Source: Meandrina meandrites
Lineage: Eukaryota > Cnidaria > Anthozoa > Scleractinia > Meandrinidae
Assembly: GCA_963693305.1 (NCBI GenBank)
Contig: OY855903.1
Span: 50,191,150-50,255,149, forward strand
Length of the DNA: 64,000 bases
Reading direction: 5' to 3'
This document shows positions 31,420-45,281 of this stretch, piece after piece (the stretch's first letter is position 1; each line of letters opens with the position of its first letter). The translations under genes and the position numbers were made by a program. Under the pieces are notes generated by a model that was not told the DNA's origin, did not search any database, and saw nothing but the letters and a program-made list of their open reading frames with translations.

Positions 31420-33710
31420 CATACGCCTTTGGTACCCTTGAGTACTCTTGCAACGAAATTCGTTGCATGTTAAAATGCCCATCTAGCACACTTTAAAAAG
31501 AAATACCTCGCAACGTTATTGGTACAGTAAGCATTACATGCCTTCGAATCATGTTTTGCGCTTGGCCAGAGGAAACGTTTTTATCGTATTTCTTAGGGGC
31601 GAATTAGACGGTACGATTTTGTCTACGATTATCGCTTGCGACGCGCTTAGGCCATGACTACAACACCAATCGCGTCGTGTAAATCAACCTACCACATCCT
31701 TACGACAGACGCGCGCGCGTGTAAATGGTGCTAAGTCATGTCCTGGGCCTGTCGTAATAAGCTAGCCGTACCGTGTAACTCGGCTCTTAGAGTTGTGCTA
31801 AGACAAACAGATATTTACGAGAACAATATAGGGAACACGACTGTTGTGAATTTTTTCCAAACCGATACGACTGATTACTAGCGTTTGCACCATAACCATA
31901 CAAGGAATAGACGCTTTTATTTGTTTTATTATTTTATATGTTTTTATTTGACATTTTTAAGTGTATATACAGTGTATAATGTTCAAAGTAGTATATTATT
32001 ATGATTATAGTATAGTATAGTTTTGTATTATAGTACCAACCAATAAAAGGGGTATTGCGCTATAAAATGTCCGAGGCAACAAGTATCTTCCAAAGTAAAT
32101 TAGTAAACTAATATTTTATTGCTTTTATCATTATCCTACAACACCTACAATAATCCCACAACTCGCCCTTTCATAATCGCAGAGCCTTTTTCGTCTTAGT
32201 TTCCCGAGAGGACGTTTCTGGCGTTTGGTTACATAGCTGGAACCTCTAGCCTCGTATTTTATCTGCTGTTGGCCCGTCGGAAGAATAGCTCAGCGCTATT
32301 TTATACCTAGAGTCTATGGTCGCCAGTTGACCATCCGTGAACTAAGGAGCCCATGTTATGATTGGTCTCTTCTCTTTGATCGCGGGGATTGAGTTCAAAA
32401 GACTGACACCAGTGCCCTGTTGTGATCCGTCTTCTTTCATGTTACTATGAACGAAAGCAATATTGACTGTTTGGGCCGACATGACTTAGAGTTAATCCCA
32501 AGGAAAGCTTTCGTGGAGAATCTTGAAATCCAGAAAAGTATGGAAGTCTTATGACTAGCGTTTCAGACCTGGAAAATAGTATTGAAAATGACGTTTATAT
32601 GTAGAAAAATAGTCTGGAATTTTGTTCAAGCTGTAACAAATATGATAGCCTGAATCTTAGCCGTCCTCTCTGCTCGCTTTCTTTCGCGAAGGCGACGTCT
32701 TTTTCGGGAGCGACCAAATGCGACGACTAAAATTCAGGCGATGAAATTTGGCTGAAACCTTTAATGTGATATGAATATTCCTTTTTTTCCTTTTCCGAAG
32801 GCAAATGAAAAGGCAAATTAATAATGTATTTCGTATCTAGTAGAGTATAAATAAATTCCTCACCACTTGGTCTGTACTCAATAATCTTGTAAACGATTTA
32901 CGGAACGAGAAGTGCATAATATATTTCTCTTAGTGAACACAATTTGTAATAAAGTTCATTCACACACTAAATATAAATTATCCAGGTTTAGAGAAAAGAA
33001 ATAAATAAAATTTTTGATTATGTGGCAAGGGAGTCTTGAGGTAAATCCGAGCGTTGCGACTGGTTCTTTCTTCGTCGGGATTTTGCCATACGGACCGTTT
33101 CGGCCACTTCAATGGTCACAAGCCGTGTATTTTTTGATAACCAGCAAATTCAAAATTCAGTAGGTAAAACGAGTGCCATCTAATAAACTGCTTAGTAATC
33201 TAGCTTGCTCGAACCGTACTGGGCAATATTTTGTGGCCTTCACCCTCCATTAGTAAGAAGTTAATATTTGTTGTTGCTTTGTCCGGAGTTCTGTCATAAT
33301 GATCTGGGTATCACGTGGCATTTCTGTGCCGAAGAAATCACTAGGTACGTTTTATGAAGTAGGGGAAGACTAGGCAGCAGAATTTAACAAACAAAACAGC
33401 AAGGTTAAATGCTAGCATTGCGCGTCCGCCTTTTTTAAGCTGGAACTTGTCATCAGTATTGTAAGTTATAAAATTATTTATGTCAAGTGGCACATGAACT
33501 GAAGTTCCACATTCAATCCGGAGAATTAAACCGTTTAAAAACATTGAGTCACGTGATCTAAAATTAGAAAGGAAAGTTGATGTTACCAGGTGAGCCGATC
33601 CAGGTCTCTTCGCTTTCCAGCAGCCCCGATTTGTACTCGCAATTGATGAGAAGAAATACTAGTGAAACAGCGATGGAATCATGGAAAGGTCAAATAATAA
33701 AGGACAACAT
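31420..33710. other. No recognisable gene
   Basis: AT-rich, without long frames or paired transposon ends that I could identify. Confidence 0.45.
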
Positions 33711-33716
33711 GCTCTA

Positions 33717-34200
33717 CCTTATTATAGGAAATTAACGATCGTGCTAATTAAGGTATTGGAAATTAACGCGACTTAAATTAACGCGAAGTGAAACAAAAAT
33801 TTCTTTCCAATAAAATAAATTAACGCGAAAGAGGAGCTGAAATTTCAAAATGAAGACAATTAACGCGACCACACAAAGAAACGGAACTTGTAGAGACAAC
33901 AGGAACAAACAAATTTATTGTAACACACTGTTAGTAAGTTAACAAAATCCAAAACCCAAACGAATCTCGCTACTTTCAGCGTTCTTTTCAGTGCCAACGA
34001 TACTGGTGAATCTCCATCCCGATAAAATATTGCTCAAAAAATCCAAATTAACGCTCCACTTAATTAATGGCGCGGAAATTAACGCTCCAGTAAATTAAGG
34101 GCGCGTAAATTAACGCTCACAAAAATTAACGCGACTTAAATTAACGCGAATTTTCTAAATTCACGTTGATTTCATGAAGCGTTAATTTCCTATAATAAGG
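33717..34200. mobile_element. TA-flanked MITE loaded with ATTAACGC repeats
   Basis: The inverted ends CCTTATTATAGGAAATTAACG and CGTTAATTTCCTATAATAAGG are perfect over 21 bases and flanked by TA on both sides. Inside, the word ATTAACGC(G/T) recurs about nine times, all in the same orientation, clustered near both ends. Confidence 0.9.
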
Positions 34201-36500
34201 TAAGTGTTTTTTAGTAAATTTTTAATATTTTAAAATTGTTTTCGTTATACAGGGGGATTATGACAGTGGTTTTCTGGTTGCGTGTTACAGACAAATCCTG
34301 CGCTTCACTTAACTTTCACTAGATTTTGGAGCGGTACGTCACCGTTGGTTTTACCCTTTTAAGGGGTGGGGGAGTAGGGTTTTGTGGGGCTTTTGAGGCC
34401 TTATTTATTTTGGACTCGTACTTGATCACAAGAAATTCTAGTAAAAACGCGATGCGGCCATCGAGAGTAAAAATTACCGAGGACTACTGATATAATTATT
34501 GTTTCATTGGGAAAACTTCGAAACTCCTTGGACTGTTGAGATCCGAGTTCCTTTCTTTCGGACCACACCCTTTCCCTCTCAATTGTTGAAGCGTCTTACT
34601 CCAGCTGCAAACCGCTCATCAGACACTAGCCTTAATTCTGTCAACTTGTTATAACGAGCATGGAGTAAGCATTGCGTATTTTGAATTTATTTTTCCTTGG
34701 CATGCATTATTTCACCAACTTTTCTTATTCGTATTAAGGAGTCCGTCAAATCAGCCCCAAGCTTATTTGAATTCGCAATTCATGTTGATCGTTGGAACAA
34801 ATTCTAGTAAAACGTCGATTGTGGGATCCATGAGGGAATCGATCCGGGACAACAAATATAATAATCGTTTGGCTGGGAAAACATCAAAACATGCTAGAAT
34901 TGTAGTCAAAGTTAATTTCTTCACATTGCGTGCTACACGTCCTTTCGCGAACCATGGCGTGACAGAGTTCCTTCGCGTAGGTTCCACGTATCTTTGTCCA
35001 TTAAATTCCGGGCTCCGAATAAATGCTGGGTTCCAATAAACGTATTATCCATTGTGGACCACTATTTACTTAAAAGATAAAGTTACAAATAAAAGTTTTT
35101 AACCAGTTTATAAATCGACGATGTAACACGTTATTGATTGTAATACGTTACCAGCGATCGCGTGATGCGAGAAGCCATTCGTGGAGTTGAATGACGTCAA
35201 TGCTCACGCTATGAAATTAAACAATTGTTGAACTCTAATTTACTGGCGTCGTCGTCTAGCCAGTTTGTGGGCAAAATTGTTCCTGTGTCTTGTGTTATTC
35301 TCGCCTAGATTCAATCGGTGTGCATTAATTGTTGCCATCAGAACAAATCATACCGATCGACCCGAAGACTGACAATACAACACCTGAAATCCACGAGCTT
35401 GATTCTATAAACTGAAGTGCAAGAAGATTTCGAAAACAAGAAGTCTGAGTGCCCACTAGAGCGAGGTTTGTATTTTCATTGAAGTTGACAAACTGTTAAT
35501 TTTCACTTCTGTGTGTTTTTTAATGAATATTTTTGAAACTGAACTACTTTGCTTTGACGTTAAGATCACATTGAATTATGAAACAGCCGTGCAGTTTGGC
35601 GTACACTCCAGACATCTGTAATCTGAGTGTACATTCATTAGTCAGCTTTTAGTTATTCGCTTCGTTAGGTCAGGTTGTGGTCGAGTTCATCAAACAGATT
35701 TTAGGACACGAATACAACATTCTCCGAAGAAATAGGATGATCTGTATCGAAAAACTTCTTTTGCAATTCAACACTTGTTCAAAATACAAAAATAGGGTAC
35801 GATAATTCCGTTTGCGATTTGTTCTCGGCAATCAGCAACGCTCGTACTTATTAAATATGCAAATAAGAGTAAGCTTTTCAAGAGTTGTTTTGACTTAAAA
35901 CATCCTGATTAGCTCTGATATGCTGCAACTAAACTCACAAATGATTTAGCTTTGGCGAACTGTTGTAATGATACCCCGCAACATAACTTTTCTAAGCTTT
36001 TTCTTGTATTGCTTTGTTTCTCGAGTTAGACATACTTGTAAATTCACAGACACGCGATCGCAATTGATCACGCATAGTAAATCCTCAAAGGAAATTACAC
36101 CTTAGGTCCAGTTCAGACGTGCCGAACTAAATTCAGGAATTAAGTTCGACAAAATCACGACAGAAGTACGGTGTCTGAATTAAACTACAAATTAAGTTTC
36201 GGCAAGCTCTGTCGTGCTACACGACGACTCTGGCACGGCAGCGATTCAAACGTCGCGCTTCTGCCGAGCCAAACAAAATTCATAAATTCTATTGATGTAT
36301 TTTAACGGGGTTAGCTAAGGCACCATTTTTGTTTGATCACCACTGACTAATTGTTACGTGACTCCATTAAATCCTGAATTTGGCACGACTCTGGCACGAC
36401 GTATGAGTCAGAGTCGATCGTGTTGGTGTAGCCTGTTCCAGGCGTTCGGTTTGTAGGGAGCAAGCGCGAAATTCGGGATTGCGTGACGAACGGCGAGCGG
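34200..36500. other. No recognisable gene
   Basis: Non-coding. Purine-rich sequence at 35400-35470 could be a 5' UTR exon of the downstream glycosyltransferase gene, but nothing supports that beyond position. Confidence 0.4.
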
Positions 36501-36534
36501 AAAAATCATTAACTGAACGCCCGGAAGAGGCTAG

Positions 36535-36730
36535 ATGTTGTCTCGTGTTACCATTTGGTGTGGGACCTCTGGCGCAGGATAGTACTTCGTGTAAGATCTC
36601 ACGCGAGGTTACGAAGCGACAAGTGAACAAAGTTAAAACAATGAATATGTATTTATTGTAAATTTATGGTACATTATAAGTGTTCTTGCTCGAAGAAAAG
36701 TTTTCAATTATTTATTTCAAACACGGGTGA
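36535..36730 (+). repeat. Dispersed repeat, copy 1
   Basis: TGTCTCGTGTTAC through GTAACGAAG- and TATTTATTGTAAATT-like words is repeated imperfectly at 38515-38700 in the same order and strand. Non-coding. Confidence 0.55.
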
Positions 36731-37023
36731 CAATGTATTGAGTTACTTCAAAACGCTGGGACATTATGTGTGCTCTTACACGAATGTGTTGGTTTGGTTT
36801 TACTTTGTAATACCGCCAAAAATGTCAAGAATGTGATTAACAGATTTTATCGAAGTGAATTATAAGAAACAGATGTGGTTTTGTCTTGTACTGTTTGACT
36901 GCGACGGAGAGGTTCGATCAGGGTAATACTTCGTGAAATACATTACAGAAGGTTTGTGATTGAGTCTAAAGGAGTAAGAAACAATTAAGTATATACTTTG
37001 GTGATGTGATTGTTGCCACCGCA

Positions 37024-37049
37024 GGGTTTTGGCCCAGAGGCCAAAACCC
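37024..37049 (+). repeat. Perfect 11-bp-stem hairpin
   Basis: GGGTTTTGGCC and GGCCAAAACCC flank a CAGA loop. A TA-rich run (37076-37104) and the 33-bp tandem repeat follow, together suggesting part of one mobile element. Confidence 0.8.
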
Positions 37050-37137
37050 GAGGAGGCATCATTGTAGTCCGCGCGTATATAGACTATATATATATAGTAT
37101 ATACCAGACAAAATCTCGACTTGGCCAAAGGGGGACC

Positions 37138-37200
37138 GCAAGTAGTATCGGTAGGTGTGATAAAATGCCCGCAAGTAGTATCGGTAGGTGTGATAAAATT
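37138..37200 (+). repeat. 33-bp tandem repeat, two copies
   Basis: GCAAGTAGTATCGGTAGGTG followed by TGATAAAATGCCC is duplicated head to tail with essentially no differences. Confidence 0.85.
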
Positions 37201-37209
37201 TCCTGTACG

Positions 37210-38510
37210 GTGATTGGTCAGTGATGACGTAAGATGAACCATGATTGGGTGATGATGCCAAACCACGTGCACAAATCACAACAATAGTCAACAAACGACG
37301 CTTGCAAACGTTGATTGCAGTTGGGTTCCTGCAGTTTCCTTCGGGTTTCCTTCGAGCTTTATTGATTTCACAAGGTCTAGAAGCCGAAACTTACGCAATT
37401 GATATGATCAAAAACAAGAATAGTATGTATTGGTCTAGAAATTTCTCATGTTAGCGCGTTACGAGCAGCTTTCGTTCGCTCGCAAGATTGACGGACTCAA
37501 TCCGAAATCGAGATTTGTCAGACACAAATCACACTTTACACGAGGGGTTTGAAAGACTCAGGCCACAACCAAGATATAAAGTTAGCAGCTGCGATAAGTT
37601 CAAAAAGAGTTAAAGAAGGAAAGTTTTTAAAAGATACCGTGAGCATTGAAACTCGCAGAGAAGTGAGAAAGTTTTCACTTGAGACACATGTATAACTACT
37701 AAACTAGCCAGCTGTCGATCCAGTGTTTTCGGCTTTCAGGCGGAACATCCTATAACATTAAAAAAATAAAAAAACACAAGTAGTAGAAATAAGATATAAA
37801 AGACTCGATCAGTCTTCAGGCATTTAAGTAAAATTTGTAACTGAGACTTGTCGAGAAGGAAAGAGAATTCAAAAGAGTTCTTGAGATAATCAAATCTCAC
37901 GGCAGGCGCTTCTATTGACAGAGGTGAGAAATCTTCTGGCATCCGTTTCGAGCTCCGCTCTCAAGTTTGTCATTGTTGCTTGAGCTCCCAGTCCTAATAT
38001 ATTGAAACAAAAAATCTGAAAACAGCTGATCCTAACTGGTAGTTTTAAAACGTTTGAATTTGAATATTACCGAAGTTTATCCTCGCTGAGATCACTCATT
38101 ACCAGATTACGGCAAAAAAGGCAAAATGATCTCAGGAAGTTGGGGACGCGTTCGTGTAATTACATTTACGTGTTATTAGTCATTCAGAATTTTTTCATAG
38201 TTTGGCTTTGTTTTACTTATCTACTTGGCTTCAAGTTTGTTTCAAATGGCACGTCCTCGTCCCATGATCTTGAAAAAGAGAAGGCCAGAAACAAGTGATA
38301 CTTTGTGAGCAGAACACGAGAAAAATTAGTGTTTTCTTCTGAATTATCGCAAGACTGTTCAAAACAGAAACCTGATTTTCAATCAATTAAGAAAATACAA
38401 TAGCCAAAATATCAAGCGAAATAATTGACTGAGAAAAAAATTGCGCTGAGAAAAAAAGATTAACAGCGGGGGCAGCTGTAGTGTTAACTATACCTAGTTG
38501 TAATATAGTG
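37210..38510. other. No recognisable gene
   Basis: Nothing supportable. Confidence 0.45.
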
Positions 38511-38514
38511 GTTC

Positions 38515-38700
38515 TATTTTTTGTCTCGTGTTACGTGAGGTAGCTTTGGCGCGGCGCAGAGCTCGTGTACGACCCCAAGTAAGGTAACAAAGTGACAAGG
38601 TCACGAAGTAACAAAATAAATACTATTTATTGTAAATTGGCGGGACACTATATGTGCTCTTTCTCCGAGAAATGTTGACAATCATTGATTCTAAACGCTA
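38515..38700 (+). repeat. Dispersed repeat, copy 2
   Basis: Imperfect copy of 36535-36730, about 600 bp upstream of the glycosyltransferase exon. It could hold part of that gene's promoter. Confidence 0.5.
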
Positions 38701-39309
38701 TCCTACTAACCTATCGCAGTGTTTCAGTTTCAGGCTAATTAAAATCTTTGAAAGAGCGGCAAGTATATCGTGTTGTGAATCACACTACAATATAACGCAA
38801 CTTTTACGGAGCGACAAGAACAGTTTTAATTTTACTTTTTAGTGAATGAATGGAATTCTAAAGGGGCATAATATATTTGAGGTGAATAGTCTAAATGTTT
38901 CTTTAAAAAAATGTGCGCTTTTCAATTTTCGATAACCTAACACCGAGTATAATGCAGCCAGCAAGGTCACAGAAAGCTTTAAAGCTTTAAGTAACACGAG
39001 ACAAGTTCGGCACGGAAGCACGACAAACAATTTTTCTGATGCACAAGTGTGATCCTGATCATAGCGCGATCTCAACGTGTTTTTACAGGGGCGTGACTGT
39101 TTGGCCTACACGTGAACCCCTTTTTCGCTGTCATGTGTCTTTTGCTTAGCTCCCGAATCCCAACTAATTATTTGTACGCGTTTTATTTACTATTAGTAGT
39201 ACTAGTATCTCGAGCTCTGAACGGCATATCGCCAGAGAACGAGTACACCCGTAGACATAACTCATGCCGACAGTACTTGCTTTCTTATTTTGCTTTTCTT
39301 GCAGTATTC

Positions 39310-40465
39310 ATGTCGTCTTCTACCAAGCTAAACTTTACGTTGTTGGCCTCGGAGTGGGGTTCAAAACGTGGGGGACTGTCTACTTTCAACAGAGTACTCG
39401 CCATAGAGCTTGCTAAACACTCTAAAGTACACGTTTCAGTCTTTGTCCCAAAATGTAACCAGGAGGAAATAGAAGACGCGCGCAGAAACAGTATCACCCT
39501 CCTTCAGGCCACAAAGAGAGCTGCCAGGGAAGAAAGAGATTGGTTGTGTTTTCCACCAGAAGACCTCCAAATTGACATCGTTATTGGCCATGGGGTATTG
39601 CTCGGTCCTCAGGCGCAAATAATTCAAGAAACCCGCAAATGCAAGTGGATTCAATTCGTGCACACTGACCCCGAGGAGCTCGGAATGTTCAAAGGTTACT
39701 CCGAACCCATTGCAAAAGGTGAACAGAAGCATAAGGATGAAGTGGAGCTTTGCATGTTGGCTGACTTTGTTGTGGCAGTGGGACCTAAACTGGGAGACGC
39801 GTATCGATCATACCTCCGAAGAAAGAAAGACCACAAGTTATTTGTCCTTACTCCTGGCATTTTCAATGAGTTTTTAAGTGTAGAGCAGGCAGCTCAAGAC
39901 GGAGACAGGTGCAGAGTTCTGGCGTTTGGCCGAGGTGATGCAGAAGATTTTGAATTGAAGGGATTTGACATCGCAGCCAAAGCTGTAGGCAGGCTGAAAA
40001 ACGCAAACCTCATTTTTGTCGGCGCAGCCAACAAACAACAAGATGACGTAGCAGACAATTTGAAGCAGTGTGACATCCCTCCAAGTCGACTGAGAGTCAG
40101 GACCTTTCTGGAAAGCCGAAAGGAATTAAAAGACCTTTTCTATGAGGTGGATCTTGCCATTATGCCTTCCAGGACAGAAGGTTTTGGACTGACAGCTCTT
40201 GAAGCCCTATCAGCTGGTCTGCCCATTCTTGTAGGTGAAAACTCAGGATTTGGAAAAGCCCTAAGGAAAGTTCCATTCGGTGCAGCCTGTGTCATTCATT
40301 CGGAGGATCCCCAGGTGTGGACTGATGCAATCGAGAAGGTCTTGGAAAAAGATAGAGAAACTCGCCTAGAGGAATCTGACACACTACGTACCAACTATTC
40401 GAAGAAGTACAATTGGGAGAAACAGTGCAATGATCTCGTCGAAATTGCTACGAGCATGGTTACTG
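39310..40465 (+). CDS. GT4-type glycosyltransferase exon
   Basis: 385 codons from the ATG at 39310, which follows a clear acceptor (CTTTTCTTGCAG, exon from 39305). The frame is open further upstream but reads as hydrophobic intron-like sequence. The N-terminal half has a GGLSTFN loop (G21-G22) and VHTDPEELG. The C-terminal half has the nucleotide-sugar-binding Rossmann unit with FGRGD, LKGFDIAAKA and LIFVGA, then PSRTEGFGLTALEAL with the EX7E pair E290/E298 typical of retaining GT4 enzymes, and the segment GLPILVGENSG. The acceptor substrate is unknown. The exon ends ATGGTTACTG|GTATGA in phase 1; reading through adds only 13 residues before a stop, so a single-exon product is also possible. 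Confidence 0.88.
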
Positions 40466-43400
40466 GTATGAAATTTTCTCCCTTTTTTAAACAGATAAGT
40501 AATTAAATGAAGTTTCACTTCTTACTTGGTGTTTTAGGTTAGCTTATAGTAATTAAATTTCAACATTATCTGGCAGCGCAAATGATCTAGTATTATTTCA
40601 CAAATTGCCACAAATCATATATATGGTCGCGAAGCCATTATTATCTGTCCTCTGCAAATTTGAAGCGAGAAATCTGCTTAGAATTTAAAGTTTTTTTAGT
40701 CAACTGCTACAAAACTACTTACAAAATACATACAAACACAACATTATACACCAAAAAACAGCCGCGCAATTGCTGTCTTTTAGCAATTAATATACAGTTA
40801 TTCGTTATTGACGTATATGAACTTCAGATTTAAGTTACACATATTACTAAATTGCCGCTACAAATACGCTGACTTAAGTGCGATAATATTTACAATTACA
40901 GCATTACACCAGTCGTACAGGGCGTAGACAGGGAAGGTGCTATGGGTGCGTCCGCATCCCCTCACGCGCCGCAAAGGTCCACTTAATCTGAGAAGGAGGG
41001 TTAAAATAACTCTCAGAATGCAGGAAAAGTGGACTTCAACAACTTGACTTTCCAAAATTTCCCGGAGAAATATACCCCCGGATCCGCCCTAGACGCTCAT
41101 GCTTCCGGTGCTCGCACCCCGGCACCCAAGCTAAGCTAAATCCTGGCCCTGTCGCACAATTACCATATTCCACTTATTTGCAACAGTGAGAAACTAAGTT
41201 CCACCTGTTTTTTCTCGACAATCGCTAAGAATATACGAAATGATACACCCTTTAAAAATTTAAAGGATAATGCAATATAATTATATCGACAAGAATTACA
41301 TTTGATCTTTTTCTTTCTCAGATGGGTCAGCTCCAACTTTAAAGAGAAAGGCATTCAGTACTAGTACCCAGGATCCACGCGCAGGTGACATATTTGGTCT
41401 AAACCTCGTTTTATTAATACTTATAAACCAACAATGTCATGTTTTGATGCACAGAAGGTCCGTACGTCGATTTTGCAGTGCAATTTTACGTAACTTCAAA
41501 ACCATCAAGCAATAGTGAGCAAAAGGTGTGACTTTTCCTAACAATTAAGTGTGTAAATTTTCGGTTAAATGACTTGGCGTTTCCGCAGGCAGTATCATAT
41601 CATCAAACGACGCAGTGTCTAATTCTTCTAGAAAGATCGTGTAATGAGATGAGGGGAGGGGCGATTCCTCAGCTTCTAGCAATATGTCACTTTAGTAAGC
41701 GTTATTGTGATGAGACGAGTGTTTTTTAAAGGTATTTAAATTATTTTTTAGTTAATCCAAGAAATGGCTTCCTCTGACGTAGTTTCCTTTTCCCCTCCTG
41801 CCCAGTTCTGTAGCAACAACGCTGACCAATTTTCTCTATTTTGGCAATAATATTTTACTGAACAGTGAAGCTATTTTATATCTTGAAGACGAGTCAGCTT
41901 CGAAATCAAGAAAGTTGTCAGACAAGTCAATCACCCACAAACCTGAGCAGACTACGCTGGAGGTTGCTGAGAGTGAAGGTAAAATTTTAAGTAAAAAGAA
42001 ATACATAAAACAGCCAACCCCAGCCTTCAATGTAGGCCCAGTTTGACGTCATCCTCGGAGACTCCGTGGCAGTTGGTTGGGGCAAAACGAAGTAAACCGG
42101 ACAGAAATCGTGGCAGGACGAAAGTTTACAAGAAAGGCAGAAAGAGCCCCTGGGAAACGAGTCTCTTCAGACTATTTCCAAACGCACTCTGGGAATGCTG
42201 GCTCCTGATTGAGCACAAAAAAACCTTTGTATTATTCTCCCCAATAGGCGAATGGTAACTTCAGAGTCACTTTCGTGTGTTCTTAAACGGCGGCTGCTGT
42301 ATCGGCCATATACTTTAATTTTAATCTACACTAAAGAACCGAAAAAAGTCCAGAAATCGTTTCGGATGTCAGAAAGAAAGATACCGTAAAATTCCGGTTA
42401 TAAGCCCTGGGCTTATACAAGTTCGTAATGGTTTTTGCGTGGGCTTATAAGCGGAGGGGCTTATAAGCGGAATAAAAAAAAAATGTTTCGAAACGAGTCA
42501 CGGCAGTGTTGATCGAAATACGTTTTTGAGTTAAAAAGTCAAAATAAAGCAACATTTAGCCCTGTTCAGTACTGTCATCCGGCAGAGGGCGGGGGGGCTT
42601 ATAACCCGATGTATTTTTTTGTTTCCAGTTAGATAGGCCTATAACCGGGGGGGGGGGGGGGGGCTTATAACCGGAATTTTACGGTATTTTAAGATGCAGC
42701 GGGAAATTTTCGTTTCGACCGATCAGAGTAATCGCAAATTGTGGCTTGTTTACCTGTGTAATACATTGGCGGCCGTTCGAACCCCGCTTTACGGACACCC
42801 GCTTAATACGGACACCCCGGTATTACGGACAGTTTCGTTGGTCCCGGCGAAAACTTCATACATTTTCTCTTAAATTAACCCGCTTAATACGGACACCCGT
42901 TAATACGGACAACGGACACTTTTCCGTGTCCCGAGTGACAAACTCTTATACATTGTCAACCCCGCTTTACGGACACTATTTATCTGTGCACTGTGAATTT
43001 TCATTGTCACGATTATTTGCTAACTTGAAGACATTGGACCCTGGTCAAATAATGACAGAATTCGAAGAGTTAAAACCATTTTATTACAAAGAGAGGCTTA
43101 ATAGCGTGACTTCCGCCGGTGTTTGACCCTTTCACTTTCTTTGCCTTTTGCTGCAGCTATCGCTTGTGTCGCAAGCTAAAAGCTTCCGTGCAAAGTAGTT
43201 ACCGACTTTTTCAAATGGGTTGGTAGAGTTAAAGAACGATTACGAGTTGCAGTTACAAAGGAAACTTTATAGAACTTATAGAAAACGTTCTGTTGCTGTT
43301 GAAATGCGTTAAAGTTGCGACATTGTCAAATAATTCCACTGTTGAGTTTATTAAAGTTTAGTTGGAGTGTATGACTAGATCGTAAGTTTTCGTAAAAACT

Positions 43401-44903
43401 ATTAATTTTAGTCAGAGAGTTCACAATTTTCATCTGCTACAGTTACAGTACAATTAAACAACGTTTTGTTGCCGTAAAAACGTTTGCCTTCGTCTTCGCG
43501 TCGAGAAAACATGTATCCGTGACTTTTTTTCTGAGACCCCGCTTAATACGGACAATTTGGCCTGTCCCCTTGGTGTCCGTATTAACGGGGTTCCACTGTA
43601 CTCGACTGGCCCGTGCAGTTAAACAATGCTCGCAGTGCGGAAAAATTCCAGTTCGAAAAATTAAACTTATATCAGATAAAAAACTAAAATCAAACTTACA
43701 AGCCAGTACTTTCAATACTTTTAACTCCTATAAATACCTAAATAAAAAGCTTAGAAAATTGCGACCTACAAACTCGCATCAATCACCCATTAAAGATTTC
43801 CGACTAACTGCCCCTGGGTCTCCGAGGAAGCTTTCACGTAGGATTGTTGGATGTGCCTGCATTGAGTATAGTCACTAAGTAACGTTTGTGGAGTGTGCAG
43901 GCTGTATATATAATGAATGAACTTGACTAGGGCGACTCAAAAAGTGTTCTGGTTTCCTTACCTTCTTATTTTCTGGGCAGGGACCATACAAATAGCTAGA
44001 AGAAGATTAAAACCGTTTTAATTATTTAATGTAAGTAAGGATGTAAGTTTGAATTTGCCAATCAGTTAAAGCAGAAAAAGGAATGCATTGACGTATTTAC
44101 ATCCAATTTGTTGAAATAAAATTATATAGTTTTGTTTATTATTGAAAGGTGAGCCTGTGATGAAGCTGCGGTCAACTGAAGTAAGAACACGTAGTTCTAG
44201 TGCCCAGAAGGCCCGTGGAGCCGGAACAGGTAACATTCTCATTTGATTTTGAAGGCGTGTTACAAAATTTTGAAACAAGCCGCAGTGCAAAATCGAATTA
44301 GCCATACTCCGCTTGATTCAGTTTACCTGACCGTTCTTGTTAAACAAGCTGGTGATAATTCAAAATCATTTAGCTAGCCGTCGGTGATTCGTATCAAAAT
44401 AAATGCGTTTGGAAGTGATCAGAAAGATGATTTTCATTTAGTTTGTCACGCAATGTGACGCGCTAAGAGAAAGTAGCAGTACTTAAAGCATAAGTAAGCA
44501 TCTTTGTACGATTAAGCTTCCTGCATAATTGTAACATCACGAGTCGATAGGTCCACCACGACTTTTCTACTTACCTTTGTTTACAAATGGTCCATGGTCT
44601 CCTGTGAGACATAACTTTAGTGCCACTAACACTTGTTCATACTAAAAACATGTACACTTCATTCTCACCTAGTGTTTTTTTATTTTTTTATTATTATTAC
44701 TTTATTGTCATCAAGTCTTTATTTCTCCTTGAGAATGTAAGACACTGTTGTGCTTAATGTTTAGCACATGAGAATGCGATATGAACCAGCATAATGTTGC
44801 ATCACTTGGTTCAGTACATTAATCTGTGAAGGTGATATGTGATCTTCGCAGTGAATTTCCAATTTAAGCAATTGGAATAAAGAAGCTAGCCTGAAAAAAA
44901 TCA

Positions 44904-44937
<34 letters not shown>

Positions 44938-45152
44938 GATACCGGTGCGATGCTCTACCAACTGAGCTATGAAGCCACACATTGGGAGCGAGGTCAATTG
45001 TGAGTTCATATTTTCCCGTGAAAGGAGTGAAATGATGTGATGTATATGAAATGATTCATATGTGAACTGCGGATATATATGAAGGTGATATGTGATCTTC
45101 GCAGTGAATTTCCAATTTAAGCAATTGGAATAAAGAAGCCTGAAAAAAATCA

Positions 45153-45183
<31 letters not shown>

Positions 45184-45247
45184 ACAATTGACCTCGCTCC
45201 CAATGTGTGGCTTCATAGCTCAGTTGGTAGAGCATCGCACCGGTATC

Positions 45248-45281
<34 letters not shown>

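Noticed and set aside
39112..39309. Hydrophobic N-terminal extension of the glycosyltransferase (possible signal anchor)
   Set aside because: It needs a GTG start or an ATG in intron-like sequence; a strong CTTTTCTTGCAG acceptor lies six bases before the ATG at 39310. A membrane-anchored isoform cannot be fully excluded.
42746..43126. 126-codon frame in the GT4-Death intron
   Set aside because: It is made of transposon terminal and subterminal repeats (CGGACAC words).
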